This document shows positions 22,878 through 35,065 of a DNA stretch of 64,000 nucleotides, one piece after another. Location: positions 26,987,811-27,051,810 of the forward strand of contig CAMGYJ010000003.1 of assembly GCA_946122785.1 (NCBI GenBank). Reading direction: 5' to 3'. Position 1 is the first letter of the stretch; each line of letters opens with the position of its first letter. A model generated the notes under the pieces. That model was given only the letters and a program-made list of their open reading frames with translations. It had not been told where the DNA came from and made no database searches. Source of the DNA: Linum tenue. Its lineage: Eukaryota; Streptophyta; Magnoliopsida; Malpighiales; Linaceae. The position numbers were made by a program, and so were the translations under genes.

Positions 22878-23387
22878 CTCAGTATCCGCCAACCCATCTT
22901 CAAAGTAGAGTAGTCGAACAAACTTGATGGTGTACTCAGTAACTGTCATATTCTCCTGCTTAAGGTTGGCGAATTCATTGTTCTTTGCCCTGATAAAAGC
23001 TTCAGGAAGAAACTCTGTCTTAAAGGCCTTCAGGAACTCCTCCCAGGTGAACTGAACTCGTTCACCATTAACTCTAGAGACTGAGGACCACCAGCTCCTC
23101 GCGTACCCCTTTAGGAGAAAAACAACATATTGTACTTTTTCCTCTGGGGTCGCATAAAGATATTCAAACACATCTTCCATCTCTCTCAACCACTCTACTA
23201 CAGCATCTGGGCTCACATCTCCCTTGAAGTCCCTACCACCCAAACTTTTCATCTTTGCATAGTCTAATACTGGCGGTCTTGCATCAACCGCCCCCACTCC
23301 TCTCGACTGGTCAGTAGGAACATTATGACAACTTCCGTGCGAGCTACAAGGAAATATTGGCCTTAGAATGATCCACACAAAATTCAT
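22878..23387 (-). pseudogene. Tekay gag N-terminal half, interrupted by the nested element
   Basis: About 169 residues with the Ty3/gypsy gag domain: DARPPVLDYAKMKSLGG, DAVVEWLREMEDVFEYL, VQYVVFLLKGYARSWWSSV and FTWEEFLKAFKTEFLPEAF. It stops at the nested element and resumes in frame at 12100. The first ~30 residues (MNFVWIILRPIF...) do not look like a normal chromovirus gag start, so the original start may be altered. Confidence 0.9.
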
Positions 23388-23627
23388 TCATCACCAAATC
23401 TCTCATTTGGTTAAAACAAAAATTTCCAAAATAATTACTTGAAAACAAATAAGTTCAAAACTCAATTTTGAAAACCATGATGCAGGTAATTTCATCAAAA
23501 ATACCAATACACATAATCATGTCAAACTCAATTCCCAGTTTAAGTCATTATGGGGTACTCCCCTCCTTAGGAGTGTTTAACCTCCCATAGGGTATAGTAC
23601 GCCATAACAACAAAAAGAGGGAACCGG
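23388..23627 (-). other. Tekay 5' leader
   Basis: 240 bp between the primer-binding site and the gag frame. I see no coding potential, and it is AT-rich as expected for an untranslated leader. Confidence 0.7.
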
Positions 23628-23639
23628 GCTCTGATACCA
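23628..23639 (-). other. Tekay primer-binding site (initiator tRNA-Met)
   Basis: On the minus strand TGGTATCAGAGC lies 3 nt after the 5' LTR. This is the standard site complementary to plant initiator tRNA-Met. Confidence 0.95.
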
Positions 23640-23642
23640 AAC

Positions 23643-25904
23643 TGTAACACCCTACCCTATATTTTTTGCCTAATCATATTGTTCATACAATTGCAGCGGA
23701 ATTAATATTGGGTGTTACATTAATTATCAAAATTTACCCAAATAAAATTTCGACATGAATTACTCGCGTAATGGGCTAACAGTTCTTGCAACTTATCCTG
23801 CAAAATAATTCATCACAAACAAATATACTCACAACCATATGCATTGGCTTTTCTTAGCCATAGCCACACTTTTCATACTCCACAACTGCATACCATACTT
23901 ATACATACCATAATCGTCACAACTTACATAATTACACAAATATACACATATCATCAACTTTCCACACCCGTGGATATCTCACACTACATCAGAAGCTAGT
24001 ATGCACATGAAAAACGTTCTCAAAACATTTTACAAAAAGGTGTGGATCACTGGCCAAAATCCCGAGTAGTAGTCCAAGCACAGAATAGTTGAAGACCATA
24101 CCTCATCTTGCCTTCAACTCTTGCTCAACTCCCACCTATACACCTATCTACTGCTGCTGCTGGTGATGATCTGCTTACACATGGCATAAGCAGAGAAAAA
24201 GGATAAAGAGGGTCAGCTCATAGCTGAGTGAGATAATCATAGCATCGTGAGTTCATAACAGAGCATACCCCTACCATACATCTAGCAAACAAGCCATAGC
24301 ACTAGGATCAGACCTCAGGCATCCGACATCCCAATAGGCAAAAGACTCAACCATCTTGACTTATGCATATGCATCTTATCATGTTTTACTTATAGGCGCC
24401 TGGCTACTCCCATGCTAATTACTCTCCCGGGAATACGGACCAAACATCTCGTGGATGTGGTCATATCGGACCCACCACTGCCGGTGTAGTCATATCGGAC
24501 GTGACACCACGATGGGTGTGGTCATATCGGACTCAACACCACTCTGGGTGTGGTCATATCTCGTGATGAATCAACGGTCAACACCACATCAGGGGTGTGA
24601 CATAACATATCATAACGGAGTAATAGCATGGGGAGCCCTAATTACTATGTAATTGACCATGAGACCAAATCACTCTTACTTGATGTCCTTATACATGATC
24701 CTTATCTCATCTTGCTTAATCATAATTCGTTACTTACACATGTACTTGACCCGGCCACAATTGGCTCAACATAGGTAAATCAGGAGTCGTATAATTGCAC
24801 TTCCTCGGGATAAACCCTCGTGCAAGTCATCCTCCTTAAACATCATAATATCACCAGAGAATATATATTTCCCCACATGTGCATCCAAATACAACAATCA
24901 TGAACAATCATACCCTATCACCTTTTCGAACCATCATAAGGCATATCAACAGTCAAGCCCACAATTTGCAACATATACACAATCATCAGCATAAGCCAGG
25001 TCCATATCGATTAGGGCAAGTCAATAATATCATATAGCAGTCCAGGGTTCATCATATAGCACAAAAGTCCATACACCCCTAATCATGCCATTCTAGTTCA
25101 CCTAGGTCAATTCTAAGCATCAATATAATTATCGTGATACGAAAAACCCGGTATGCCGTGCTAATCCCTCACCAGTTCTGGTCGTTCAAACACCGGTTTA
25201 ACCTTCCCGTACTAAAACGTCAATTTCACGAACGAACCCCGAATTAAAATCCGAGACCGTCCTAATATCCCCTGCAGTATCCCCGTCAATATTAGTTCTA
25301 GGCTCCGGGTCAAATTCTCGATAAAAACACATCAAACCCTGGCCGGAGCTAAATTCAGCGATTAGGACCCCGACCTAAATAATTGCCGAAATTCAGGGAT
25401 TAGAACTAGAGGATTGATAACCTCGCTGCAGGAAGCTCGTATATGAAATTTGGGCTCAATCCGGCTTCCGGATACTCCGAAACCCTAATTTGGCTTATCG
25501 GGAATTCAAGAAATTCCTGAACCAAAAACTCGTTTTAAAGCTCTAAATCGATAAATCACGATGAACGGATGAATTAGGCATTACTTACGGGATTTTTGGA
25601 TCAGTATTTCTCAAGATTGGAGCTCGGAGAATTTCCTGCTCTGTCTCCCCTGCGCGCCCTGTACTCTCGGTTTCTCTCGGCCGAAATAGAAAGAAGAAGA
25701 ATTGGAATGTGATGGGATGGAAATGGACGGAACTTATATATGGCCGCTTAGTGTAATTAAATATATATATATATAATTAATACGTATACTTATCCGATCG
25801 ATCGATAATCCGATTTCCGCCGAAATATTATCAAAACGCTCGATTTTAAATCGCGAACTTTTCTAGCGATCGAAATATGGGTTTTGCCGGAATGGGATGT
25901 TACA
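23643..25904 (-). repeat. Tekay 5' LTR
   Basis: 2262 bp, the upstream LTR for minus-strand transcription. It has TG...CA ends, is followed by the second AGTAC target duplication, and is under 1% different by eye from the 3' LTR, partly through a 2-bp length change in an AT dinucleotide run. Confidence 0.95.
25733..25740 (-). promoter_or_regulatory. TATA box of the Tekay 5' LTR
   Basis: TATATAAG on the minus strand, about 165 nt from the U3 end. It is the likely promoter of the full-length transcript; start predicted at about 25700-25710. Confidence 0.6.
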
Positions 25905-28900
25905 AGTACCGAGTCCAAATTGTACAATAAGGTGGATTTGCACTCCAAATGTCTTGTAATGTTGATAGACATGTGATTCTTTGATTTATTTAGTCATGTA
26001 AACACATAAACCGCTTAATAGTGTCATAATGACACGATGTGCACGAGTCTGAACTCTTCCTACCTAGTCCAAATTGTACAATAAGGTGGATTTGCACTCC
26101 AAATGTCTTGTGATGTTGATACACATGTGATTCTTTGATTGGTTTAGTCATGTAAACACAAAAACCGCTTAATTGTGTAATAATGACAAGATGAGCACGA
26201 GTACGAACTCTTAGTACCGAGTCCAAATTGTACAATAAGGTGGATTTTCACTCCAAATGTCTTGCAATGTTGATAGAAATGTGATTCTTTGATTGGTTTA
26301 GTCATATAAACATATAAACCGCTTAATTGTGTCATAATGACAAGATGTGCACGAGTACGAACTCTTAGTACCGAGTCCAAATTGCACAATAGGGTGGATT
26401 TGCACTCCAAATGTCTTGCGATGTTGATGGACATGTGATTCTTTGATTGGTTTAGTCATGTAAACACATAAAAAGCTTAATTGTGTCATAATGACAAGAT
26501 GTGCACGCGTACGAACTCTTAGTTCCGATTCCAAATTGTACAATAAGGTGGATTTGCACTCCAAATGTCTTGTAATGTTGATGTACATGTGATTCAATGA
26601 TTGATTTAGTCATATAAACACATAAACCGCTTAATTGTGTCATAATGACAAGATGTGCACGAGTACGAACTCTTAGTACCGACTCCAAATTGCACAATAA
26701 GGTGGATTTGCACTCGAAATGTCTTTTAATGTTGATGGACATGTGATTCTTTGATTGGTTTAGTCATGTAAACACATAAAAAGCTTAATTGTGTCATAGT
26801 GACAAGATGTGCATGAGTACGAACTCTTAGTACCGAGTCCAAATTGTATAATAAGGTGGATTTGCAATCCGAATATCTTGTAATGTTGATGGACATGTGA
26901 TTCAATGATTGATTTAGTCATATAAACACATAAATCGCTTAATTGTGTCATAATGACAAGATGTGCACGAGTGCGAACTCTTAGTACCGAGTCCAAATTG
27001 CACAATAAGGTGGATTTGCACTCCAAATGTCTTGTAATGTTGATAGACATGTGATTCTTTGATTTATTTAGTCATGTAAACACATAAACCGCTTAATTGT
27101 TTCATAATGACAAGCCGTGCACGAGTTCGAACTCTTACTACCGAGTCCAAATTGCACAATAAGGTGGATTTGCACTCCAAATGTCTTGCAATGTTGATGG
27201 ACATGTGATTCTTTGATTGGTTTAGTCATGTAAACACATAAAAAGCTTAATTGTGTCATAATGACAAGATGTGCACGAGTACGAACTCTTAGTACCGAGT
27301 CCAAATTGTACAATAAGGTGGATTTGCAGTCCAAATGTCTTGTAATGTTGATGGACAAGTGATTCTTTGATTGGTTTAGTCATGTAAACACATAAAAAGC
27401 TTAATTGTGTCATAGTGACAAGATGTGCACGAGTACGAACTCTTAATACCGAGTCCAAATTGTACAATAAGGTGGATTTGCACTCCAAATGTCTTGTAAT
27501 GTTGATGGACATGTGTTTCTTTGATTGGTTTAGTCATGTAAACACATAAAAAGCTTAATTGTGTCATAATAACAAGATGTGCACGAGTACGAACTCTTAA
27601 TACCGAGTCCAAAATGTACAATAAGGTGGATTTGCACTCCAAATGTCTTGTAATGTTGATAGACATGTGATTCTTTGATTTATTTAGTCATGTAAACACA
27701 TAAACCGCTTAATTGTGTCATAATGACACGATGTGCACGAGTTTGAACTCTTCCTACCTAGTCCAAATTGTACAATAAGGCGGATTTGAACTCCAAATGT
27801 CTTGTGATGTTGATAGACATGTGATTCTTTGATTGGTTTAGTCATGTAAACACAAAAGCCGTGTAATTGTGTAATAATGACAAGATGAGCACGAGTACGA
27901 ACTCTTAGTACCGAGTCCAAATTGTACAATAAGGTGGATTTGCACTCCAAATGTCTTGCAATGTTGATAGAAATGTGATTCTTTGATTGGTTTAGTCATA
28001 TAAACATATAAACCACTTAATTGTGTCATTATGACAAGATGTGCACGAATACGAACTCTTAGTACCGAGTCCAAATTGCAAAATAGGGTGGATTTGCACT
28101 CCAAATGTCTTGCGATGTTGATGGTCATGTGATTCTTTGATTGGTTTAGTCATGTAAACACATAAAAAGCTTAATTGTGTCATAATGGCAAGATGTGCAC
28201 GAGTACGAACTCTTAGTACCGAGTTCAAATTGTACAATAAGGTGGATTTGCACTCCAAATGTCTTGTAATGTTGATGAATATGTGATTCTTTGATTGGTT
28301 TAGTCATGTAAACACATAAAAATCTTAATTGTGTCATAATGACAAGATGTGCACGAGTACGAACTCTTAGTACCGAGTCCAAATTGTACAATAAGGTGGA
28401 TTTGCACTCCAAATGTCTTGCAATGTTGATGAACATGTGATTCTTTGATTGGTTTAGTCATGTAAACACATAAAAATCTTAATTGTGTCATAATGACAAG
28501 ATGTGCACGAGTACGAACTCTTAGTACCGAGTCCAAATTGTACAATAAGGTGGATTTGCACTCCAATTGTCTTGTAATGTTGATGGACATGTGTTTCTTT
28601 GATTGGTTTAGTCATGTAAACACAATAAAAAGCTTAATTGTGTCATAGTGACAAGATGTGCACGAGTACGAACTCTTAATACAGAGTCCAAATTGTACAA
28701 TAAGGTGGATTTGCACTCCAAATGTCTTGTAATGTTGATGGACATGTGATTCTTTGATTGGTTTAGTCATGTAAACACATAAAAAGCTTAATTGTGTCAT
28801 AATGACAAGATGTGCACGAGTACGAACTCTTAATACCGAGTCCAAATTGTAAAATAAGGTTGATTTGGACTCTAAATGTCTTGTAATGTTGATGGACAGG

Positions 28901-30538
28901 TGATTCTTTGATTGGTTTAGTCATGTAAACACATAAAAAGCTTAATTGTTACATAATGACAAGATATGCACGATTTCAAACTCTTAGTACCGAGTCCAAA
29001 TTGTACAATAAGGTGGATTTGCACTCCAAATGTCTTGTAATGTTGATGGACATTTGATTCTTTGATTGGTTTAGTTATGTAAACACATAAAAAGCTTAAT
29101 TGTGTCATAATGACAAGATGTGCACGAGTACGAACTCTTAGTTCCGATTCCAAATTGTACAATAAGGTGGATTTGCACTGCAAATGTCGTGTAATGTTGA
29201 TGGACATGTGATTCAATGATTGATTTAGTCTTACAAACACATAAATAGCTTAATTGTGTAATAACGTGGATTTGCGCTCCAAATGTCTTGTAATGTTGAT
29301 AGACATGTGATTCTTTGATTGGTTTAGTCATGTAAACACATAAAAAGCTTAATTGTGTCATAATGACAAGATGTGCACGAGTACGAACTCTTAATACCGA
29401 GTCCAAATTGTACAATAAGGTGGATTTGCACTCTAAATGTCTTGTAATGTTGATGGACAAGTGATTCTTTGATTGGTTTAGTCATGTAAACACATAAAAA
29501 GCTTAATTGTGACATAATGACAAGATATGCACGAGTGCAAACTCTTAATACCGAGTCCAAATTGTACAATAAGGTGGATTTGCACTCCAAATGTCTTGTA
29601 ATGTTGATGGACATGTGATTCTTTGATTGGTTAAGTCATATAAACACAAAAACCGCTTAATTGTGTCATAATGACAAGATGTGCACGAGTACGAACTCTT
29701 AATACCGAGTCCAAATTGTACAATAAGGTGGATTTGCAGTCTAAATGTCTTGTAATGTCGATGGACATGTGATTCTTTGATTGGTTTAGTCATGTAAACA
29801 CATAAAAAGCTTAATTGTGTCATAATGACAAGATGTGCACGAGTACGAACTCTTAGTACCGAGTCCAAATTGTACAATAAGGTGGATTTGCACTCCAAAT
29901 GTCTTGTAATGTTGATAGACATGTGATTCTTTGATTTATTTAGTCATGTAAACACATAAACCGCTTAATTGTGTCATAATGACACGATGTGCACGAGTTT
30001 GAACTCTTCCTACCTAGTCCAAATTGTACAATAAGGTGGATTTGCACTCCAAATGTCTTGTGATGTTGATAGACATGTGATTCTTTGATTGGTTTAGTCA
30101 TGTAAACACAAAAACCGCGTAATTGTGTAATAATGACAAGATGAGCACGAGTACAAACTCTTAGTACCGAGTCCAAATTGTACAATAAGGTGGATTTGCA
30201 CTCCAAATGTCTTGCAATGTTGATAGAAATGTGATTCTTTGATTGGTTTAGTCATTTAAACATATAAACCACTTAATTGTGTCATAATGACAAGATGTGC
30301 ACGAATACGAACTCTTAGTACCGAGTCCAAATTGCACAATAGGGTGGATTTGCACCCCAAATGTCTTGCGATGTTGATGGCCATGTGATTCTTTGATTGG
30401 TTTAGTCATGTAAACACATAAAAAGCTTAATTGTGTCATAATGGCAAGATGTGCACGAGTACGAACTCTTAGTACCGCGTTCAAATTGTACAATAAGGTG
30501 GATTTGCACTCCAAATGTCTTGTAATGTTAATGGACAT
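25905..30538. repeat. 154-bp satellite array, part B
   Basis: It continues part A in phase across the Tekay insertion. About 30 monomers, including one shortened to ~100 bp at about 29255-29268. A different higher-order period is present: rare variants at about 27684 and 27992 recur at 29940 and 30248, an offset of 2256 bp (15 monomers minus the ~54-bp deletion). Confidence 0.96.
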
Positions 30539-30632
30539 TGTAACACCTTAGGCAAATCCCACATCGACAAAGCACGGGAGAGATCCATGGTTCATAAGTA
30601 GGAAACCGACCTTAACTGACAAGACGCGTTTT

Positions 30633-30739
30633 GGGGTGTAACGGAGGAGTTCTTGTGAGAACTCCAAAGTTAAACGTGCTCAGTGTGGAGTACAACAAGG
30701 ATGGGTGACCTTATGGGAAGTCACCCTGAATTGCACCCC
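30633..30739 (+). other. 5S rRNA-like region in Cassandra LTR1
   Basis: It matches plant 5S rRNA in order: GAACTCCAAAGTTAAACGTGCT (A-box region), GGATGGGTGACC (C-box region), TGGGAAGTC and TTGCACCCC. These are the internal control regions of 5S genes. The first ~40 nt of 5S have diverged. It is promoter-like sequence in a transposon, not a ribosomal gene. Confidence 0.85.
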
Positions 30740-30980
30740 AAGTCAAAAACCGTGCGGGTGTAGAGGCCCAAAGCGGACAGTATCTTGTCGGGAAAAGGTT
30801 CGGGATGTTACAAGTGGTATCAGAGCCTCTCCGCGTCCCTCTTGAACGATGGTGGGGCAAACCTCAACGAGGACGTTGAGTCCGAAGGGGGCACCTTAGG
30901 CTAATCCCACATCGACAAAGCACGGGAGAGATCCATGGTTCATAAGTAGGAAACCGACCTTAACTGACAAGACGCGTTTT

Positions 30981-31087
30981 GGGGTGTAACGGAGGAGTTC
31001 TTGTGAGAACTCCAAAGTTAAACGTGCTCAGTGTGGAGTACAACAAGGATGGGTGACCTTATGGGAAGTCACCCTAAATTGCACCCC
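30981..31087 (+). other. 5S rRNA-like region in Cassandra LTR2
   Basis: Same region as in LTR1, displaced by 348 bp, with the A-box and C-box motifs conserved and isolated differences (for example CACCCTAAATT against CACCCTGAATT). Confidence 0.85.
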
Positions 31088-31160
31088 AAGTCGAAAACCG
31101 TGCGGGTGTAGAGGCCCAAAGCGGACAGTATCTTGTCGGGAAAAGGTTCGGGATGTTACA

Positions 31161-32558
31161 GACATGTGATTCTTTGATTGGTTTAGTCATATAAACACAA
31201 AAAAAGCTTAATTGTGTAATAATGACAAGATGTGCACGAGTACGAACTCTTAGTACCGAGCCCAAATTGTACAATAAGGTGGATTTGCACTCCAAATGTC
31301 TTGCAATGTTGATGAACATGTGATTCTTTGATTGGTTTAGTCATGTAAACACATAAAAATCTTAATTGTGTCATAATGACAAGATGTGCACGAGTACGAA
31401 CTCTTAGTACCGAGTCCAAATTGTACAATAAGGTGGATTTGCACTCCAAATGTCTTGTAATGTTGATGGACATGTGTTTCTTTGATTGGTTTAGTCATGT
31501 AAACACAATAAAAAGCTTAATTGTGTCATAGTGACAAGATGTGCACGAGTACGAACTCTTAATACAGAGTCCAAATTGTACAATAAGGTGGATTTGCACT
31601 CCAAATGTCTTGTAATGTTGATGGACATGTGATTCTTTGATTGGTTTAGTCATTTAAACACATAAAAAGCTTAATTGTGTCATAATGACAAGATGTGCAC
31701 GAGTACGAACTCTTAATACCGAGTCCAAATTGTACAATAAGGTGGATTTGCACTCTAAATGTCTTGTAATGTTGATGGACATGTGATTCTTTGATTGGTT
31801 TAGTCATGTAAACACATAAAAAGCTTAATTGTGACATAATGACAAGATATGCACGAGTACAAACTCTTAGTACCGAGTCCAAATTGTATAATAAGGTGGA
31901 TTTGCACTCCAAATGTCTTGTAATGTTGATGGACATGTGATTCTTTGATTGGTTTAGTCATGTAAACACATAAAAAGCTTAATTGTGTCATAATGACAAG
32001 ATGTGCACGAGTACGAATTCTTAGTACCGAGTCCAAATTGTACAATAAGGTGGATTTGCACTCCAAATGTCTTGTAATGTTGGTGGACATGTGATTCTTT
32101 GATTGGTTTAGTCATGTAAACACATAAAAAGATTAATTGTGTAATAATGACAAGATGTGCACGAGTACGAACTCTTAGTACCGAGTCCAAATTGTACAAT
32201 AAGGTGGATTTGCACTCCAAATGTCTTGCAATGTTGATAGAAATGTGATTCTTTGATTGGTTTAGTCATATAAACATATAAACCACTTAATTGTGTCATA
32301 ATGACAAGATATGCACGAATACGAACTCTTAGTACCGAGTCCAAATTGCACAATAGGGTGGATTTGCACTCCAAATGTCTTGCGATGTTGATGGGCATGT
32401 GATTCTTTGATTGGTTTAGTCATGTAAACACATAAAAAGCTTAATTGTGTCATAATGACAAGATGTGCACGAGTACGAACTCTTAATACCGAGTCCAAAT
32501 TGTACAATAAGGTGGATATGCACTCTAAATGTCTTGTAATGTTGATGGACATGTGATT
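31161..32558. repeat. 154-bp satellite array, part C
   Basis: About nine more monomers following Cassandra; removing Cassandra and one GACAT restores monomer phase. The array stops at 32558 in mid-monomer (ATGTGATT), where an LTR begins. No satellite was seen to the right of that LTR element. Confidence 0.96.
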
Positions 32559-34001
32559 TGACTCGCTAAAACACAACTCCTAACAATGGCCAAGTGTAAC
32601 CAATGAAAGGGACTGCAGTATAGTGGCTCAAGTAATAAATATCGAATCCACGGGTCTCTAGAGTTACTATTACTCAGCTTCAGTTCATTATCTAGCAAAA
32701 CAGATTAAGATGAAAGAACTAAAATTACTCTAGCAAACTACAGTTAAAGTTAATCTAATTACAGATTGGGAACTCACTTAGGTATGATTCCCCCTAGCCA
32801 CTAGCCAGATTAACGATTGATGATCTCTAACTTGTTTCACTTTCATTCACAATGCGGAGAATCCTTGAGTAGACCTTGAGTCTCGACTAAAGGAACAAGG
32901 CCCTCTTGAGTCAATTGCCTAGAGGGACGTATCCTTCTCTAGAACAATCGATCAAGGCGTTCTGAACTAGACTCCCTCTATCGAAAGAGGTTCTCAATCG
33001 ATACAAAGCAGTGAATCAACCCTCGACTAAAGCAATCGATCCACTACTATCAATCTATGGTGCTCTATTGACCTAATCAGGTATTCGCTCTCATAGGATC
33101 AAAGCAGAATCAATAATCTCGACTAAAGCAGAATTGAATCATGAAAACATGCATAGATTGAATATGAACTCAAGATTATCAAGTCAGAGTACTCATACAA
33201 TCATCCAATCAAACAAACATAGCTAGGGTTCCTCAAAACCTAAGTGAAGGGAAGTTACTCCATAGAGAAGAGAGAGACTGCAGTAAGAATCTTCAGATGA
33301 TCAGTCTTCAAGTCCGGGCTTGTTCCTCGAGCTTCCAAGGCGAAGAAATCCTCCAATTCCACTCCAAGAATGCCCTCAAATCGCTCTCTCTCTCTTTGGT
33401 TCGTCCCTAGGGTGTTTGGGATCCAAAACCCAGCTCCCCCTCTCCTTTGGCTCGAATTTGGGTTAAAAAACCCGATTCTGGGCAAAACACGGTCGCGGGC
33501 ACGGCCGTGCTTTGCTTTTGACCGCCCGTGTTTTGCCCCGTGTTAAAAACACGCTCGGTCGCGTCGGTCAAAACACGGTCATGCCTAAATATGGGCACGG
33601 CCGTGTTTTGATTTAGGCGCGCCCGTGTTTTTACTGCCGAACCTGTTCCCCTATATTCAATGCTTCGTTTCTCCCTCGTCCGGACTCCGAATCAGTCGCC
33701 GTTTGATCCCAGACGCTCGTAGTCTCGTCCTCTTTCTTTTCATGACAAGCTTGCATGATTCTTTGGCCATAAAGTGAGGTAGAAATCCATTCTTCTTCAG
33801 GTCATGCCCGAGTTTCTGCTCCCGAATCGCCAATTGATCTCTGATTGACTTGAAACTTGCGCCTATGCTTCACTTTATGTGCTAGGACCTGAAATGTGAC
33901 AAAGGAACACAACCTAGCGTAAAATAGGCCAAAGACACGGTAATTCAAGCTCAAACAATCAAGAAACAAAGGGGAAAACATGTGCAAATACCGAGTCATC
34001 A
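32559..34001 (-). repeat. LTR-a of the second element
   Basis: 1443 bp. It contains two CACGGCCGTG palindromes (about 33495-33610) with ACACGG/CCGTGT derivatives. It abuts satellite DNA on the left and a polypurine tract (CCCCCCACACTTAA on the plus strand, 34005-34018) on the right. It is closer to LTR-b than to LTR-c. Confidence 0.92.
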
Positions 34002-35065
34002 AATCCCCCCACACTTAACTGTTTGCTTGTCCCCAAGCAAACCTAACTCAAACCAATGCAGCTCTCCAGAGCTCTATAGCAACATACAACCCCGATCGTC
34101 GGTAGAGGATTTCCTAGATCATATAGCAGCTTACGAGGTCAACTGGTCTTCTAAGACGTTCCCTATCTCTCTCAATGCGAGTACTAGACTCAAGCCAGGA
34201 TCATGAGAAAAAGTAGAAGTAAGACAATCAGTTCATGGATAAAGGGACTCACACCATTCACAACCAAGGACTCGTTGTACCGGGGTGCTCTTTCACTTCA
34301 TTTCACCGTTGGAACCCCTTTTTCACTTTCATTTTACTTACTTTTTTTTCCTTTTTATTCACTTAGCGGGGGTTCCAACTGCAGTCTTTTGCACGGTCGA
34401 CCCTTATTAGTCGAGCAAGAGCAATTTCTGTACATCTGGCGCTCGCCAGAGTACTTCTTTTAACTCCTTTTCCTCAACTCGTGTGGAGGGTCAATGAAAT
34501 TAAGGGGGGTCGGAAGCTCTATCCGTGCCCTTAAAAACACATCCTCGAGTAGGCAAACCGTTCAACGGGTGGAAGTTTTACTTGTACTAGAGACAGCTTA
34601 GCTTCACCTTGTAGGAGTACCCCACTAAGGATCACTAAAATCTCTTCCAAAACCCGATTTCGTGCAATGAACGGTGCCACACACGTTGGGCTTACCCCAT
34701 GTTTAAGATTTCGATGATTTCGACATGGAGGACCAACTGCTTTCCATTTTCTATATGAGCACCCTATTCGATACAGGAGTCCAAAACACAATCCACATAG
34801 AGTCACCATTACCACATGAATTCAACGGTCCTAGCTCCACTAATTCACAAAATCAACTGGCACAGCAAAGAGCTAGATAGGAAAAATCTTATACTTCAAC
34901 ATCCTCCATAGTGCTACACTACCTCCCTAGGTTGCACATTACTATAGAGACTGTCAATTCAAAGCATACTGAGCAGGCAATTTGCAAGGAAACACGTACT
35001 TGGAGCCCTCAAATCGAAATTTGGACAGTGGACTAGGCTCCAAGCACACAAACAGCCAAAAACTC
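34002..35065 (-). other. Shortened unit of the second element: 3' internal segment joined to leader stub
   Basis: A copy of the 36508-37575 segment joined directly to the leader stub (AGTTTTTGG on the minus strand) of LTR-b, with no ORF or primer site. The junction near 35056-35062 shares TTTGG between the two parents. The last ~6 bases of the LTR-b end are also lost. It contains the hairpin at 34308-34379. Confidence 0.82.

Larger units (their letters stand above)
5581..25904 (-). mobile_element. Ty3/gypsy chromovirus, Tekay/Del type, split by a nested element
   Basis: Two nearly identical LTRs (5581-7840 and 23643-25904) start TGTAACACCC and end GGGATGTTACA on the plus strand. They flank minus-strand gag, protease, RT, RNase H, integrase and a C-terminal chromodomain-like region, which is chromovirus order. 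The 5-bp target duplication AGTAC lies at 5576-5580 and 25905-25909; removing the element rejoins the satellite monomer exactly. The primer-binding site is complementary to initiator tRNA-Met. The LTRs differ at about 15 positions by eye (under 1%), so insertion is recent. The coding region is damaged: one in-frame stop, two frame breaks and a nested element in gag. It is therefore not autonomous now. Assignment to Tekay/Del rests on the long LTRs, the tRNA-Met primer and the chromodomain-like tail. Confidence 0.93.
30539..31160 (+). mobile_element. Cassandra TRIM element with 5S-derived LTRs
   Basis: A 622-bp terminal-repeat retrotransposon in miniature. LTR1 30539-30812 starts TGTAACACC and ends GGGATGTTACA; LTR2 runs about 30887-31160. 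A tRNA-Met primer-binding site (TGGTATCAGAGC, 30815-30826) follows LTR1, and the internal region is only about 75 bp with no coding capacity. Target duplication GACAT is at 30534-30538 and 31161-31165. Both LTRs contain a 5S-rRNA-like segment, the hallmark of Cassandra. The first five bases of LTR2 read GGGGG instead of TGTAA, perhaps an imprecise plus-strand start in the purine tract. Confidence 0.93.

Noticed and set aside
30633..31087. 5S rRNA genes
   Set aside because: The 5S-like stretches are diverged in the first third and lie in the LTRs of a Cassandra element with its own target duplication.
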